Below, piece after piece: positions 52,580 to 63,437 of a stretch of DNA of 64,000 bases. Made by a program: the position numbers and the translations under genes. The notes beneath the pieces are model-generated. The model saw nothing but the letters and a program-made list of their open reading frames with translations, ran no database searches and had not been told where the DNA came from. Every line of letters begins with the position of its first letter. Positions within the stretch are counted from its first letter, which is position 1. Source of the DNA: an uncultured Ruminococcus sp. (GTDB taxonomy: Bacteria > Bacillota > Clostridia > Oscillospirales > Acutalibacteraceae); NCBI GenBank assembly GCA_902776185.1, contig CACYPH010000001.1, forward strand, positions 62,001 to 126,000. The letters are read 5' to 3'.

Positions 52580-52641
52580 TCCCCGATTATCCACTTACCA
52601 CGACGTTTGCTGAAGCAGACGGTAAAAGTTGAAATTTAGAG

Positions 52642-52676
52642 TTCGGCACGGTAAGTTCCTTATCGTGCCGAAATTT
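52642..52676 (+). terminator. Intra-operon hairpin, partial terminator
   Basis: TTCGGCACGGTAAG pairs with CTTATCGTGCCGAA (one G-T) over 14 bp with loop TTC, then ATTTT. It sits between binding protein and permease genes. Confidence 0.75.
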
Positions 52677-52808
52677 TGGCAGTACCGCATGATTCAGGTG
52701 TGCGGACTGCGAAGTAAGATTTCTCATCAGGGCGCACAAATAAGCGGTGTGCATACTGACGTATGGATACCGGTTTTTGGGCGGTCTGAGGTGATAATAT
52801 TCAAGCAA

Positions 52809-52838
52809 GGCGTGCACCGCGAATCGTGCGGTGCTGCC
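52809..52838 (+). promoter_or_regulatory. Second leader hairpin before the permease gene
   Basis: GGC plus GCACCGC (52814-52820) pair with GCGGTGC (52828-52834) plus GCC, loop GAATCGT, ending 21 nt before the permease ATG. Confidence 0.45.
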
Positions 52839-52859
52839 AAAGTAAGGCAGTTGTAGATT

Positions 52860-53543
52860 ATGGATTTTAGCAGAGTATTTAATGAGGCGATGCCGTTCCT
52901 GTGGGACGGCCTGAGAGTTACGGCAATCGTATCGATCGTATCGATCGCGATCGGTATGGTCATCGGTCTTTTGATCTGTCTGATGAAGATGTCGAAGTTT
53001 GTCGTCCCGAGAGCGATCGCGGGGGTCTATATCTGGATCATCCGCGGTACGCCGATGCTGGTTCAGGCGTTCATCGTATTTTACGGAATTCCGCTTTTGA
53101 TCCAGTTGTTCACGCCGTTTCGAATGGACGCGACCACCGCGGGTATCATCACCCTGTCGCTCAACGCCGGCGCGTATCTCGCCGAGATCTACCGCGGCGG
53201 TATCATGGCGGTTCCGAAGGGTCAGAGCGAGGCGGCTAGGTCGCTGGGACTTTCCAAGGCGCAGACTATGTGGAAGGTCGTTCTGCCGCAGGCGTTTAAG
53301 TTCTCGATCCCCTCGCTGGTCAACCAGTTCATCATCACGATCAAGGATACCTCTATCCTCGCGATGATCGGTCTGCCGGAGATCGTCAACAAGGCAAAGA
53401 CCTACGTCGGCAGTACCTATGTATACTTTGAGACCTACATGGTCGTCGCGGTGATGTATCTGGCGATCATCTCCGTCTTGATGATCATTTCTAACTACAT
53501 CGAAAAGAAATTAAAGTATGAAGGGAAGAAGAAACAATCGTGA
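52860..53543 (+). CDS. Polar amino-acid ABC transporter permease
   Basis: The 227-residue product is a HisM/GlnP-type permease with five or so membrane helices. It carries the EAA-type loop [20 protein letters not shown] that contacts the ATPase, and [18 protein letters not shown] near the N-terminal third. The 280-nt gap to the binding-protein gene contains two hairpins, so regulation within the operon is likely. Its stop overlaps the GTG start of the ATPase gene. Confidence 0.93.
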   Translation: MDFSRVFNEAMPFLWDGLRVTAIVSIVSIAIGMVIGLLICLMKMSKFVVPRAIAGVYIWIIRGTPMLVQAFIVFYGIPLLIQLFTPFRMDATTAGIITLSLNAGAYLAEIYRGGIMAVPKGQSEAARSLGLSKAQTMWKVVLPQAFKFSIPSLVNQFIITIKDTSILAMIGLPEIVNKAKTYVGSTYVYFETYMVVAVMYLAIISVLMIISNYIEKKLKYEGKKKQS

Positions 53544-54289
53544 CGAATATCAATAAGAACAACGAAAAGGTTGTTGTAACGAACCTTCATAAATACTTTG
53601 ACCATATCGAGGTGCTGACGGGCATCGACGCCACCATTTATGAGGGCGAGGTCGTTTGTGTCATCGGGCCGTCCGGCTCCGGTAAATCGACCTTTCTGCG
53701 CTGCCTGAACAAGCTCGAGGATGCAACCGACGGCACGATCATCATCGACGGCTTTGATATCACCGACAAGAAGATCGATATCAACAAGGTGCGCGAGAAT
53801 ATCGGCATGGTGTTCCAGCAGTTCAATTTGTTCGCGAATATGAACGTGCTGAAAAACATCATGATGGCGCCGGTGTCGCTCAAGAAGATGACCAAAGAAG
53901 AAGCCGAGAAAAAGGCGATGGAGCTGCTCGAGCGCGTCGGACTTGCCGATAAGGCGCACGCGTTCCCGGGTGAGCTCTCCGGCGGTCAGCAGCAGCGTGT
54001 CGCGATCGCAAGGGCGCTGGCGATGAATCCCGATATCATGCTCTTTGACGAGCCGACCTCTGCGCTCGACCCTGAAATGGTCGGCGAGGTTCTGGACGTT
54101 ATGAAAGAGCTCGCTGCCGAGGGTATGACGATGATCGTCGTCACACACGAGATGGGCTTTGCGCGCGAGGTCGCGGACAGAGTGCTGTTCATGGCGGACG
54201 GCGTCATCATGGAGCAGGGTACACCTGAGGAACTCTTCGGCAATCCGCAGAATCCGCGTACACAGGACTTTTTGTCCAAGGTGTTATAA
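53540..54289 (+). CDS. glnQ: Polar amino-acid ABC transporter ATPase
   Basis: The start is GTG 53540, overlapping the permease stop (GTGA). The 249-residue product has Walker [11 protein letters not shown]-loop VFQQFNLF, signature LSGGQQQR, Walker [13 protein letters not shown] and switch His in VVTHEMGF. It closely fits GlnQ/HisP-type ATPases that power polar amino-acid uptake. Last gene of the operon. Confidence 0.93.
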   Translation: MTNINKNNEKVVVTNLHKYFDHIEVLTGIDATIYEGEVVCVIGPSGSGKSTFLRCLNKLEDATDGTIIIDGFDITDKKIDINKVRENIGMVFQQFNLFANMNVLKNIMMAPVSLKKMTKEEAEKKAMELLERVGLADKAHAFPGELSGGQQQRVAIARALAMNPDIMLFDEPTSALDPEMVGEVLDVMKELAAEGMTMIVVTHEMGFAREVADRVLFMADGVIMEQGTPEELFGNPQNPRTQDFLSKVL

Positions 54290-54314
54290 TTCTAAAAACG
54301 AATATTCGTATGAT

Positions 54315-54341
54315 AAGGCAGGAGCGATTCCTGCCTTTCTT
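54315..54341 (+). terminator. Terminator of the ABC operon
   Basis: AAGGCAGGA and TCCTGCCTT with loop GCGAT, then TCTTTG. Confidence 0.8.
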
Positions 54342-54360
54342 TGTTGTGCTGCAACCAATT

Positions 54361-54465
54361 GTAGGGACGCGCATTGCCCGTCCGCTGTCAACGATGCTTT
54401 TCCTATCTGCTGCTTCTGATAATATCAGCGCCCGGCATTCTCGGGCGACCAATGGTCGCCCCTAC
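54361..54465. repeat. Miniature inverted-repeat element (GTAGGG family)
   Basis: Ends are GTAGGGACGCGCATTGCCCG (54361-54380) and GGGCGACCAATGGTCGCC through CCTAC (54443-54465). They are imperfect inverted repeats; 105 bp, no coding capacity. Confidence 0.6.
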
Positions 54466-54555
54466 GGAATATGAATCATAAAATAGATAGGTGATTTTTA
54501 TATCGTTGAAACATTTTGATGGTTTCATGGATGTATATAGTGAAGGGGGGAGAAC

Positions 54556-55044
54556 ATGGCGGATCACCAGTTTTTCGGAATGACATATGAAGATACCGTG
54601 AAAAAGTATGCTCCGGTGGTGCATTCCGCCTGTGTGATGCGGCTGGGCAACGCCTATGACGCGGACGACTGCTTTCAGAACACCTTCCTCAAGCTCTACA
54701 CCGCCTCCCCCGACTTCCGCGAGGAAGAGCATCTCAAAGCATGGCTCCTGCGCGTCGCGATCAACGAATGCCGCAAATACATCCGCGATAACCGCCGCAC
54801 CGTACCCCTTGACAGCATTCGCGAGCAGGCAGTTCCCCCGACCGACGACGCGAACGATATCTCGTGAGCGCTCATGCGGCTCGAGCCGAAATACCGCGAG
54901 GTGCTGTACCTCTATTACGCAGAGGGCTACTCGGGCGACGAGATCGCCGCCATCCTCGGCAAAAACAGCAATACTGTCCGCACAATGATGCGCCGCGGTC
55001 GTGAAAAGCTCAAAAAGATCTACGGAGGTGACGAGAATGAATGA
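54556..55044 (+). pseudogene. ECF-type sigma factor gene with one in-frame TGA
   Basis: Codons 1-103 encode sigma region 2 (VVHSACVMRLGNAYDADDCF, EEHLKAWLLRVAINECRKYI). TGA at 54865-54867 interrupts the frame. The same frame then continues with region 4 (LMRLEPKYREVLYLYYAEGY, SGDEIAAILGKNSNTVRTMM) to TGA 55042-55044. There is no frameshift or other lesion. Either it is a fresh nonsense mutation, a sequencing error, or the stop is read through. The next gene is a linked anti-sigma-like protein overlapping by 8 nt. AGGGGGGAG precedes the ATG. Confidence 0.8.
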
Positions 55045-55987
55045 GTATAACTGCAATTCATTGAAGAACCTCCCCGTCCCGGACGCACTGATCGAAAAGG
55101 CGCTGGCGATCCCCGAGACCGCCGAAAAAGCGCCCGCCGCATTGCCGTGGTACCGACAGACAAAAATGATCGCCGCGGCGGCAAGCGTCGTATTGGTCAC
55201 AGCCATAGGGTTCACTGTATATTTCTTTTTTGGAAATAAAAGTCCGATTCCTGTTGCAGAGTATTCGCCCGTAACGGCGTCTGAGCTGCAGACGGAAAGC
55301 TCATCTGACGGCACGCAGTTGATCGAAGCGCCGACCGCTCCTGCAGACAGTGATCGCACCGACGGCAGACAAAACGCCTCGTCCGTACCGACACAGCCCG
55401 CGACACAAATCATCATCGACAGCCGGGGCAGGCAGATCGTCATCCCCGCGTCAAGCACCGCACCTTCGGATGCGTCGTCGCCCGCGACAACTCCCGCGGC
55501 GACCGAACCGCGGCAGGTCGATCCTACCGATGCGCCGCGTCCGACCCCGACCCAAAAGCCGGTCGTTACCCCGACGACCGCTCCGGGGCCGACGACCGCG
55601 CCGACGCCGACGACCGATCCCGCAACAGAAAAACCCACCGCTGAGGAAGAGTGGCCGGATCCGCCGGTTGAACTGCCAACGGAGATTTGGAACAATCCGA
55701 CCGAAAGCCCTTGGGCGATCAGCCTGACCGCTACGATCCCTTATGAGATCCGCAGTCAACAATTACCTGTCTACTGCAAGATCCTGCGGAGCAACGGCAC
55801 ACTAGTAGGCGATCCGGATCTGTTTTCCAATCAGCATCGTGCCTCAGCCTACTTCAACCCCAAATATGATAAGGCAGTCTATGATCCGATCGGAAACGGA
55901 CTGCCCCTAACCTACGGATTGTACACCTACTATTTTTATGACGGCAGCGGTGAAGCCTTTGCCACAGGCACTTTCCGCCTAGACTAA
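55037..55987 (+). CDS. Putative anti-sigma factor with Pro/Thr-rich extracellular region
   Basis: Start at ATG 55037 (MNEYNCNSLKNLPVPDALIE, GGAGGTGA upstream). The 316-residue product has a short cytoplasmic part (1-47), one membrane helix (about 48-68), a long Pro/Thr/Ala linker (about 85-215) and a C-terminal beta-rich domain (AISLTATIPYEIRSQQLPVY). It is linked by an 8-nt overlap to the sigma factor gene and followed by a dockerin gene. This resembles membrane anti-sigma sensors of extracellular polymers, but the cytoplasmic part lacks an obvious zinc anti-sigma motif. Confidence 0.65.
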   Translation: MNEYNCNSLKNLPVPDALIEKALAIPETAEKAPAALPWYRQTKMIAAAASVVLVTAIGFTVYFFFGNKSPIPVAEYSPVTASELQTESSSDGTQLIEAPTAPADSDRTDGRQNASSVPTQPATQIIIDSRGRQIVIPASSTAPSDASSPATTPAATEPRQVDPTDAPRPTPTQKPVVTPTTAPGPTTAPTPTTDPATEKPTAEEEWPDPPVELPTEIWNNPTESPWAISLTATIPYEIRSQQLPVYCKILRSNGTLVGDPDLFSNQHRASAYFNPKYDKAVYDPIGNGLPLTYGLYTYYFYDGSGEAFATGTFRLD

Positions 55988-56002
55988 AAAGGAGGTATTC
56001 CC

Positions 56003-57106
56003 ATGAAAAAAGTAATATCATTATTCCTTGCTGTATTCCTGATGCTTGTTTGCTGTACGACTTCCTTCTCAGCGGCTGAACAATCCAAAATCAGTCCTGA
56101 GCTGGAGGAACAACTCGCTCAGATGTCCGACGATGAAACGACCGAGGTCTGTGTCTGGGCGACGTATACGATGAAATTCAAAAGCAGCTATGAGCTGACT
56201 GAATATGTCAACAAAAAGACCAGAGAGGAGCTTGGTTCGTTTTTCCAGATCAGCACTGTGGAAGACTTGGATACATGGAAAAAAACCTATAACAGGATCC
56301 TCAGCGAGATCGAAACCGGTAACCGCAAGGTCGTGATCGAAAAACTCGGGCTGTCCGATGAGATCATCGATCAAGCCTGTAATATGCTGATCGCGCGGCT
56401 GACAAAAGATCAGATACTCGCCGCCGCAGAGCTGGACGAGGTCAAGTATATCGAACCGTACAAAGAAACGCCCTACGATGACGCCCCGTGGGAAGAGCCG
56501 ATTGAAGACCCATCGTGGGAAGTACCTGTTACCGACTTGTTCCGGCATAAGCTCGAAGAAACATATGCCGACTGGCTGAATCAAGCACCTAATTATGCAC
56601 AGCTTGAGGTGTATGATGAGCTGTATAAACATCTCGACAGCAACGGTGAGTTCGACTGGGCGCTGATCAGATATCGTATCGGAGATCCTCAGGGACCCCT
56701 GTCCATTTCTGTGCCGTTCGGTAAAGCGATCGTCAGCATCAGCAATATCGAGAACAATTACCTCGGAATGAGCGTTTATGACGTCAAAAAAGATGTGTTT
56801 ATCCCGATAGCGACCGGCGATCTGTATCATATCACAGCGTTTGATTATTCCGATTATGACGGATTTGAAGATGTACTGATTTGGTTAGCAAAGAACCGGA
56901 GCGATATAAGCGGCGTAAAGATCTATCTGCGCGGCGACGCGGATAACGACAGCTCGATCTCGATACTGGACGCGACGGCGATCCAACGCAAATTGGCTGA
57001 ATTGACCGTCGAAACATTTGACGATGATCACGCCGACTATGATCTGGACGGTACGGTCACCATCGTCGACGCGACCGGTATCCAGCGTGAGCTTGCCGGA
57101 TTGTAA
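56003..57106 (+). CDS. Secreted protein with dockerin-type module, paralogue of 3951-4664
   Basis: The 367-residue product has a signal peptide (about 1-24). An N-terminal domain (about 25-150) ends in TKDQILAAAELDEVKYIEPY and is reminiscent of an inhibitor/propeptide-like fold. A central domain paralogous to the dockerin protein at 3951 follows (ETYADWLNQAPNYAQLEVYD, GDPQGPLSISVPFGKAIVSI), then two calcium-binding repeats (GDADNDSSISILDATAIQ, ADYDLDGTVTIVDATGIQ). It lies 15 nt after the anti-sigma gene with AAAGGAGG, in the same operon, so it may be controlled by that sigma factor. Confidence 0.75.
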   Translation: MKKVISLFLAVFLMLVCCTTSFSAAEQSKISPELEEQLAQMSDDETTEVCVWATYTMKFKSSYELTEYVNKKTREELGSFFQISTVEDLDTWKKTYNRILSEIETGNRKVVIEKLGLSDEIIDQACNMLIARLTKDQILAAAELDEVKYIEPYKETPYDDAPWEEPIEDPSWEVPVTDLFRHKLEETYADWLNQAPNYAQLEVYDELYKHLDSNGEFDWALIRYRIGDPQGPLSISVPFGKAIVSISNIENNYLGMSVYDVKKDVFIPIATGDLYHITAFDYSDYDGFEDVLIWLAKNRSDISGVKIYLRGDADNDSSISILDATAIQRKLAELTVETFDDDHADYDLDGTVTIVDATGIQRELAGL

Positions 57107-57138
57107 AGAGCAATCTATGAATAGACTTTCCCCTGAGG

Positions 57139-57170
57139 GCGGAGCAGAAATGCTCCGCTCTTTCCTTTTT
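57139..57170 (+). terminator. Terminator of the sigma/dockerin operon
   Basis: GCGGAGC and GCTCCGC pair around AGAAAT, then TCTTTCCTTTTT. Confidence 0.8.
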
Positions 57171-57195
57171 GAACAATTTGTGAACAATCAAATTT

Positions 57196-57254
57196 GACCT
57201 TGACTTTCTTTGATCAATAGTGTACAATATAGTCAAAGGTCAGAGAAAGTCAGT
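57196..57254 (+). promoter_or_regulatory. Promoter and CtsR-like operators of the ctsR operon
   Basis: TTGACT (57200-57205), 17 nt, TACAAT (57223-57228). GGTCAGA-GAA-AGTCAGT at 57238-57254 fits the CtsR heptad pair RGTCAAA-NAN-RGTCAAA with mismatches. A related GATCAAA-GAA-AGTCAAG lies on the minus strand over the -35 region (near 57200-57216). Together they allow CtsR autorepression. Confidence 0.65.
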
Positions 57255-57410
57255 TAAGAGTTGGTGGTTGGTAGTTGGTGGTTGTTAGTTAATATAGTGC
57301 CTGCGGCGCTATAAGGAGCGCAAGCGCACGATGTCGCACCCGCCAAACAGGAATCAGGTGTGGATGAAGTCCACCTTACAGAACTACCGACTACAAACTA
57401 CCAACTAATC
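57255..57410. repeat. Miniature inverted-repeat element in the ctsR leader
   Basis: Left end AGTTGGTGGTTGGTAGTTGG (57259 onward) and right end CCGACTACAAACTACCAACT (57388 onward) are imperfect inverted repeats of each other. An internal GCGC stem lies between. It sits between the ctsR promoter and ribosome site; no coding capacity. Confidence 0.6.
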
Positions 57411-57427
57411 CAAAAGAAGGTTTTATT

Positions 57428-57883
57428 ATGCGTATGAGTGATTTAGTAGCGCGGTACATCAACGAGATTTTGGAACAGCAGGACGGCGAGGCGGAGATCC
57501 GCCGCAACGAGCTTGCGACCACCCTCGGCTGTGTGCCCAGCCAGATCAACTATGTTATCACCTCGCGCTTTACGCCCGAGCAGGGCTACATCGTCGAGTC
57601 ACGGCGCGGCGGCGGCGGGTATATCCGCATCACGCGCATCCATACCACCCGCGGCGAAGCGATGATGCACATCGTCAACTCCATCGGCAAGACGCTCGAC
57701 AAGGCGACTGCCGAGGTGATGCTCAACAACATGCTCGAGCGGGAAATGATCGACCGCAGATCGGCGCGGCTGATGGCGGCGGCGCTGGGCGAGCGGGCGT
57801 ATATGGACGTCCCGCAGCAGTATCGCGATCATGTCAGGGCGACGGTATTCAAAAATATGCTGCTCACCCTGCTCGACGGATAG
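57428..57883 (+). CDS. ctsR: CtsR, repressor of class III heat-shock genes
   Basis: The product has 151 residues, normal size. The winged helix is RRNELATTLGCVPSQINYVI and the wing is SRRGGGGYIRITRI. The C-terminal dimerisation domain includes EREMIDRRSARLMAAAL. CtsR binds tandem heptads before clp operons and is released on heat or by McsB. Such operators lie upstream. First gene of ctsR-mcsA-mcsB-clpC. Confidence 0.95.
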   Translation: MRMSDLVARYINEILEQQDGEAEIRRNELATTLGCVPSQINYVITSRFTPEQGYIVESRRGGGGYIRITRIHTTRGEAMMHIVNSIGKTLDKATAEVMLNNMLEREMIDRRSARLMAAALGERAYMDVPQQYRDHVRATVFKNMLLTLLDG

Positions 57884-57938
57884 AAACAAACTATCCGCAA
57901 GGTATATGATACAGTTTAATGTATAAGGAGGAATTACC

Positions 57939-58448
57939 ATGTTATGTCAACACTGTCAGAAAAATGAAGCGACAACTCATGTCAAAACCATGATAAACGG
58001 CGAGTACGCCGAATACCGGCTCTGTCCGGAATGTGCCCATGAGCTGGGCTATGATCATATGTTCACCGATTTCACCGCAGATTTCGGCGGTCTGCTGGGA
58101 TCGTTCTTATCCGCGGCTCTGCCCGCAAGATCGGGCGCGACGCACTGTCACCTTTGCGGCAGTACGATGAACGATATCAAGAAAACCGGCAAGGTCGGCT
58201 GCAGCGAATGCTACGATACGTTTTTCAGCGAGCTGATGCCTACCATCCGCAGCGTCCACGGCAACACCGAGCATATCGGCAAACGTCCCGTGATCGAATA
58301 TGAGAAGGTCGAGGAGGACAAGCCCGCCGAAAAGGAAAAGGGCGAATCCGTCGACGATCTCAGGGCGCAGCTGAAACAGGCGATCGAGGACGAAAACTTT
58401 GAGCGTGCGGCTCAGCTGCGCGACAGGATCAAAGAGCTGGAGGCATAA
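57939..58448 (+). CDS. mcsA: McsA, zinc-binding activator of McsB
   Basis: The 169-residue product has four zinc-binding CxxC motifs (CQHC, CPEC, CHLC, CSEC) in its N-terminal two thirds. A C-terminal UVR domain follows (LRAQLKQAIEDENFERAAQL). McsA activates the arginine kinase McsB and tunes CtsR. The stop TAA lies one base before the mcsB ATG. Confidence 0.93.
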   Translation: MLCQHCQKNEATTHVKTMINGEYAEYRLCPECAHELGYDHMFTDFTADFGGLLGSFLSAALPARSGATHCHLCGSTMNDIKKTGKVGCSECYDTFFSELMPTIRSVHGNTEHIGKRPVIEYEKVEEDKPAEKEKGESVDDLRAQLKQAIEDENFERAAQLRDRIKELEA

Positions 58449-58449
58449 A

Positions 58450-59427
58450 ATGAGCGAAGCGGTTGTATCGACAAGAGTGCGCCTGGCGCGCAATCTCAGC
58501 GAGTATCCTTTTCCGATCCGACTGTCCGCTGACAAGGCGAAGGAGGTTGTCGAAAAGGTCGATGAAGCATTACAGGACTGCGGGATGAAGTTCCACCGCA
58601 TGGACCTTGACGCCGTGTCCGACACGATGAAGGTAGCCCTGCTTGAACAGCACCTCATCAGTCCCGACTTTGTGCGCGGGGCAGAGGGCAGAGCGGTTTT
58701 CCTCAGCGACGACAACTCCGTCTCCATTATGGTCAACGAGGAGGATCACATCCGTCTGCAGGTTATCAAAAGCGGCTTTGAGCCGGACGAAGCGTATGAG
58801 ATCGCCGACAAGCTCGACAATGAGCTGTCAAAGAAGCTCAGCTTTGCGTTCCACGAAAAGCTCGGTTACCTGACCCAGTGCCCGACCAACCTCGGCACGG
58901 GGATGCGGGCGTCCGTCATGCTGCATCTGCCGGCGGTGGATATGACCGGCGCGGTGCATCGGATCGGCGCGAACCTGAGCAAGCTCGGGCTGACCATCCG
59001 CGGGCTGTACGGCGAGAGTACCAAACCCGTCGGCGCGTTCTTCCAGCTGAGCAATCAGGTGACGCTGGGCATCAGTGAGAAGGCGGCGATCGCCAATCTC
59101 AAGAACATTACGACCCAGCTGATCGCACAGGAGATGAAAGCGCGCGATAATCTGCTGACAAAGATCGAGGTAGAGGACAGGATCGCCCGCGCACTGGGCA
59201 TCCTCAAGACCGCTTTGGTGATGGATCACAGCGAGGCGATGGATCTCCTGTCACTGGTACGTCTGGGCGTCGCTTCGAAGAAGCTGAATACGCTGAGTAC
59301 CGACAGCATCGACCGCCTGATCACCCAGATACAGCCGGCTTCGATCATGACAAAATTCGGCGAGGATATGACCCCTCAGGAGAGGGATATCAAGCGCGCC
59401 GAACTAATCAGAGAAAGATTTTCTTAA
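58450..59427 (+). CDS. mcsB: McsB protein arginine kinase
   Basis: The start ATG 58450 is next to the mcsA stop; a longer ORF start inside mcsA is not used. The 325-residue product has the phosphagen-kinase catalytic domain: STRVRLARNL (nucleotide-binding Args), NEEDH (96-100, catalytic Glu) and CPTNLGTG (144-151). McsB phosphorylates arginine on CtsR and on proteins marked for ClpCP. The stop TAA at 59425-59427 is directly followed by miniature element copy 3. Confidence 0.95.
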   Translation: MSEAVVSTRVRLARNLSEYPFPIRLSADKAKEVVEKVDEALQDCGMKFHRMDLDAVSDTMKVALLEQHLISPDFVRGAEGRAVFLSDDNSVSIMVNEEDHIRLQVIKSGFEPDEAYEIADKLDNELSKKLSFAFHEKLGYLTQCPTNLGTGMRASVMLHLPAVDMTGAVHRIGANLSKLGLTIRGLYGESTKPVGAFFQLSNQVTLGISEKAAIANLKNITTQLIAQEMKARDNLLTKIEVEDRIARALGILKTALVMDHSEAMDLLSLVRLGVASKKLNTLSTDSIDRLITQIQPASIMTKFGEDMTPQERDIKRAELIRERFS

Positions 59428-59589
59428 GGCTCCCTTTGGTAAAGGGAGCTCCCGCTAAAAGCGGGTGAGGAATTGTACCAATGGAGCGAAAGCGACCAAC
59501 CTATGATAATGTGGTATCTCGCTGCGCTCAATCAATTATGCAATTCATCCGTCACCTGACGGTGACACCTTCCTTTACCAAAGGAAGGC
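59428..59589 (+). mobile_element. MITE-like palindromic element, copy 3
   Basis: It begins on the base after the mcsB stop. Left end CTCCCTTTGGTAAAGGGAG (59430-59448), right end with core CCTTTACCAAAGG (to 59588). The subterminal stem CCCGCTAAAAGCGGG differs from the other copies but pairs. It lies inside the ctsR-mcsA-mcsB-clpC operon, 17 nt before clpC. Confidence 0.87.
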
Positions 59590-59606
59590 GAAAAGGAGGG
59601 TTATAT

Positions 59607-62060
<2,454 letters not shown>

Positions 62061-62081
62061 TTCTATATTAGAATAATAAAG

Positions 62082-62112
62082 CTCCCCTGAGTAATGCACT
62101 CGGGGGAGTTGT
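62082..62112 (+). terminator. Terminator of the ctsR-clpC operon
   Basis: CTCCCCTGAGT and ACTCGGGGGAG (one T-G) with loop AATGC, then TTGTTCTG. Confidence 0.75.
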
Positions 62113-62126
62113 TCTGTTACGGACAA

Positions 62127-62897
62127 TTAATAAACCTGATAGCTGAGCCCTGCGATCTTCCGCTGGATGGCGGTGACGTCGAGGATATCGGTTCCGTTAT
62201 CTTGATTGATATCGCCGTTAAGGATCGCCTGATCGCTCAGCTCTTTGCTGTTTGACAGCCAAAGCTGGAGCTCTGTCGCGTCGATAATAACGACCTTGCC
62301 GTCCATATCGACGTCGCCGATGATATCGGAATACGGCTTGTTGTCAGAGTAGACGGTGACGAGGGTCTCGGTTTTCGGCTGAATCAGCGTCTTGCTCAGG
62401 TAGACCATCTTGACGCCGTCAGAGCCGAGATTCTTGACGGTATTCGTAATATACAGATCCTCTGTGCCGGTGACCTCGAATTCCAGCTGCAGCAGGACCT
62501 TTTCGCGTTTGTACTGATAGCCGCTGAGGTTGACGGCGTTGTATCGGAACGGCTCATTCTCAAAACTCGTGACCACGATACTGCCGCTTTTGAGGTACGG
62601 CAGCGGCGGATAGTAGCCGTCGTCATCCTCGAGCTCTGTCAGCAGCTTCAGCCCGCTGTATTGGTACGCAACTTCGCCCTCGACCTCGGTGAAATAGTTC
62701 GGCTTGCCAAGCTCCAGTCCCGAGAGATCCAGATAATAGGTATAGGAGATGATATCCCCTACGTGCGCCGTGTACGCATCGCCGTCAACGACGACGGTCA
62801 CCTTGGGGTTGTCGTCGTCGGATGCTGCCGCACTCGTACCCGGAGAGAACGCCGCGAGCAGGAGCAGCACCAGGACCAGCGCCAATGACTTTTTCAT
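62127..62897 (-). CDS. Secreted protein with a C-terminal dockerin-type module
   Basis: The 256-residue product has a signal peptide (about 1-24). A beta-sandwich domain (about 30-190, VTVVVDGDAYTAHVGDIISY and VLLQLEFEVTGTEDLYI) resembles cohesin-like or carbohydrate-binding folds. Two calcium-binding repeats follow (GDVDMDGKVVIIDATELQ and GDINQDNGTDILDVTAIQ). It is the third dockerin-type protein in the window; its N-terminal domain is unrelated to the other two. GAGGTGAAAC precedes the ATG. Confidence 0.75.
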   Translation of the reverse strand: MKKSLALVLVLLLLAAFSPGTSAAASDDDNPKVTVVVDGDAYTAHVGDIISYTYYLDLSGLELGKPNYFTEVEGEVAYQYSGLKLLTELEDDDGYYPPLPYLKSGSIVVTSFENEPFRYNAVNLSGYQYKREKVLLQLEFEVTGTEDLYITNTVKNLGSDGVKMVYLSKTLIQPKTETLVTVYSDNKPYSDIIGDVDMDGKVVIIDATELQLWLSNSKELSDQAILNGDINQDNGTDILDVTAIQRKIAGLSYQVY

Positions 62898-63010
62898 GGT
62901 TTCACCTCGACTCTCAGATAGACGATACTATTGATTCGATTGTATTCTAACATAATTCCATAATGGAATCAAACCACATTTTGGTAACAAAAGTATCTCA
63001 TTTATGAAAG

Positions 63011-63035
63011 AAAACCCGAACCATAGCGGTTCGGG
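63011..63035 (-). terminator. Terminator of the 63047 XRE gene
   Basis: CCCGAACC and GGTTCGGG pair around ATAGC; the minus-strand side is followed by TTTTCTTTC. Confidence 0.8.
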
Positions 63036-63046
63036 CTGTTGTTGCT

Positions 63047-63367
63047 TTACTGATTCAGGCTTTTATACTGTTTAATAATACTTAGAATGAACAGCTTTTC
63101 GTCATCCGTCATTGTAGATAAACTCAACAGTATTTGCTCAGCAATCCTGTCGCTTTCAGTATGGAGTTCACTGTATACCAGACTATCGATATTAACGTCG
63201 AGAGCCTTTGCAATACTGACCAGAGTCTGAACACTCATATTTTTTCCGTTTTCTATCAGGCTCATAAAATTCAGCGAAATATCTGCTTTTTCGGCAAGCT
63301 GTTCCTGTGTCATACCTTGACGCAAGCGTTCTTTTCGAATGGTATCTCCCAGATTTTCAATACTCAT
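63047..63367 (-). CDS. XRE-family regulator
   Basis: Start at ATG 63367 (MSIENLGDTIRKERLRQGMT) with GAGGTTG upstream; an earlier in-frame ATG has no site. The 106-residue product has an N-terminal HTH (QEQLAEKADISLNFMSLIEN) and a helical tail of about 40 residues. It is divergent from the partial membrane-protein gene at 63490, its likely target. Confidence 0.82.
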   Translation of the reverse strand: MSIENLGDTIRKERLRQGMTQEQLAEKADISLNFMSLIENGKNMSVQTLVSIAKALDVNIDSLVYSELHTESDRIAEQILLSLSTMTDDEKLFILSIIKQYKSLNQ

Positions 63368-63437
63368 ATAATCAACCTCAGTTACTATTATACTGGGTGC
63401 AAACAAAATTTACATACAATATATTAGTAATTTTATA

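Noticed and set aside
54865..54867. Selenocysteine codon in the sigma factor
   Set aside because: No cysteine or selenocysteine is expected between sigma regions 2 and 4, and I see no convincing bacterial SECIS loop just after it. The nearby ssnA/ygfK selenium names are historical.
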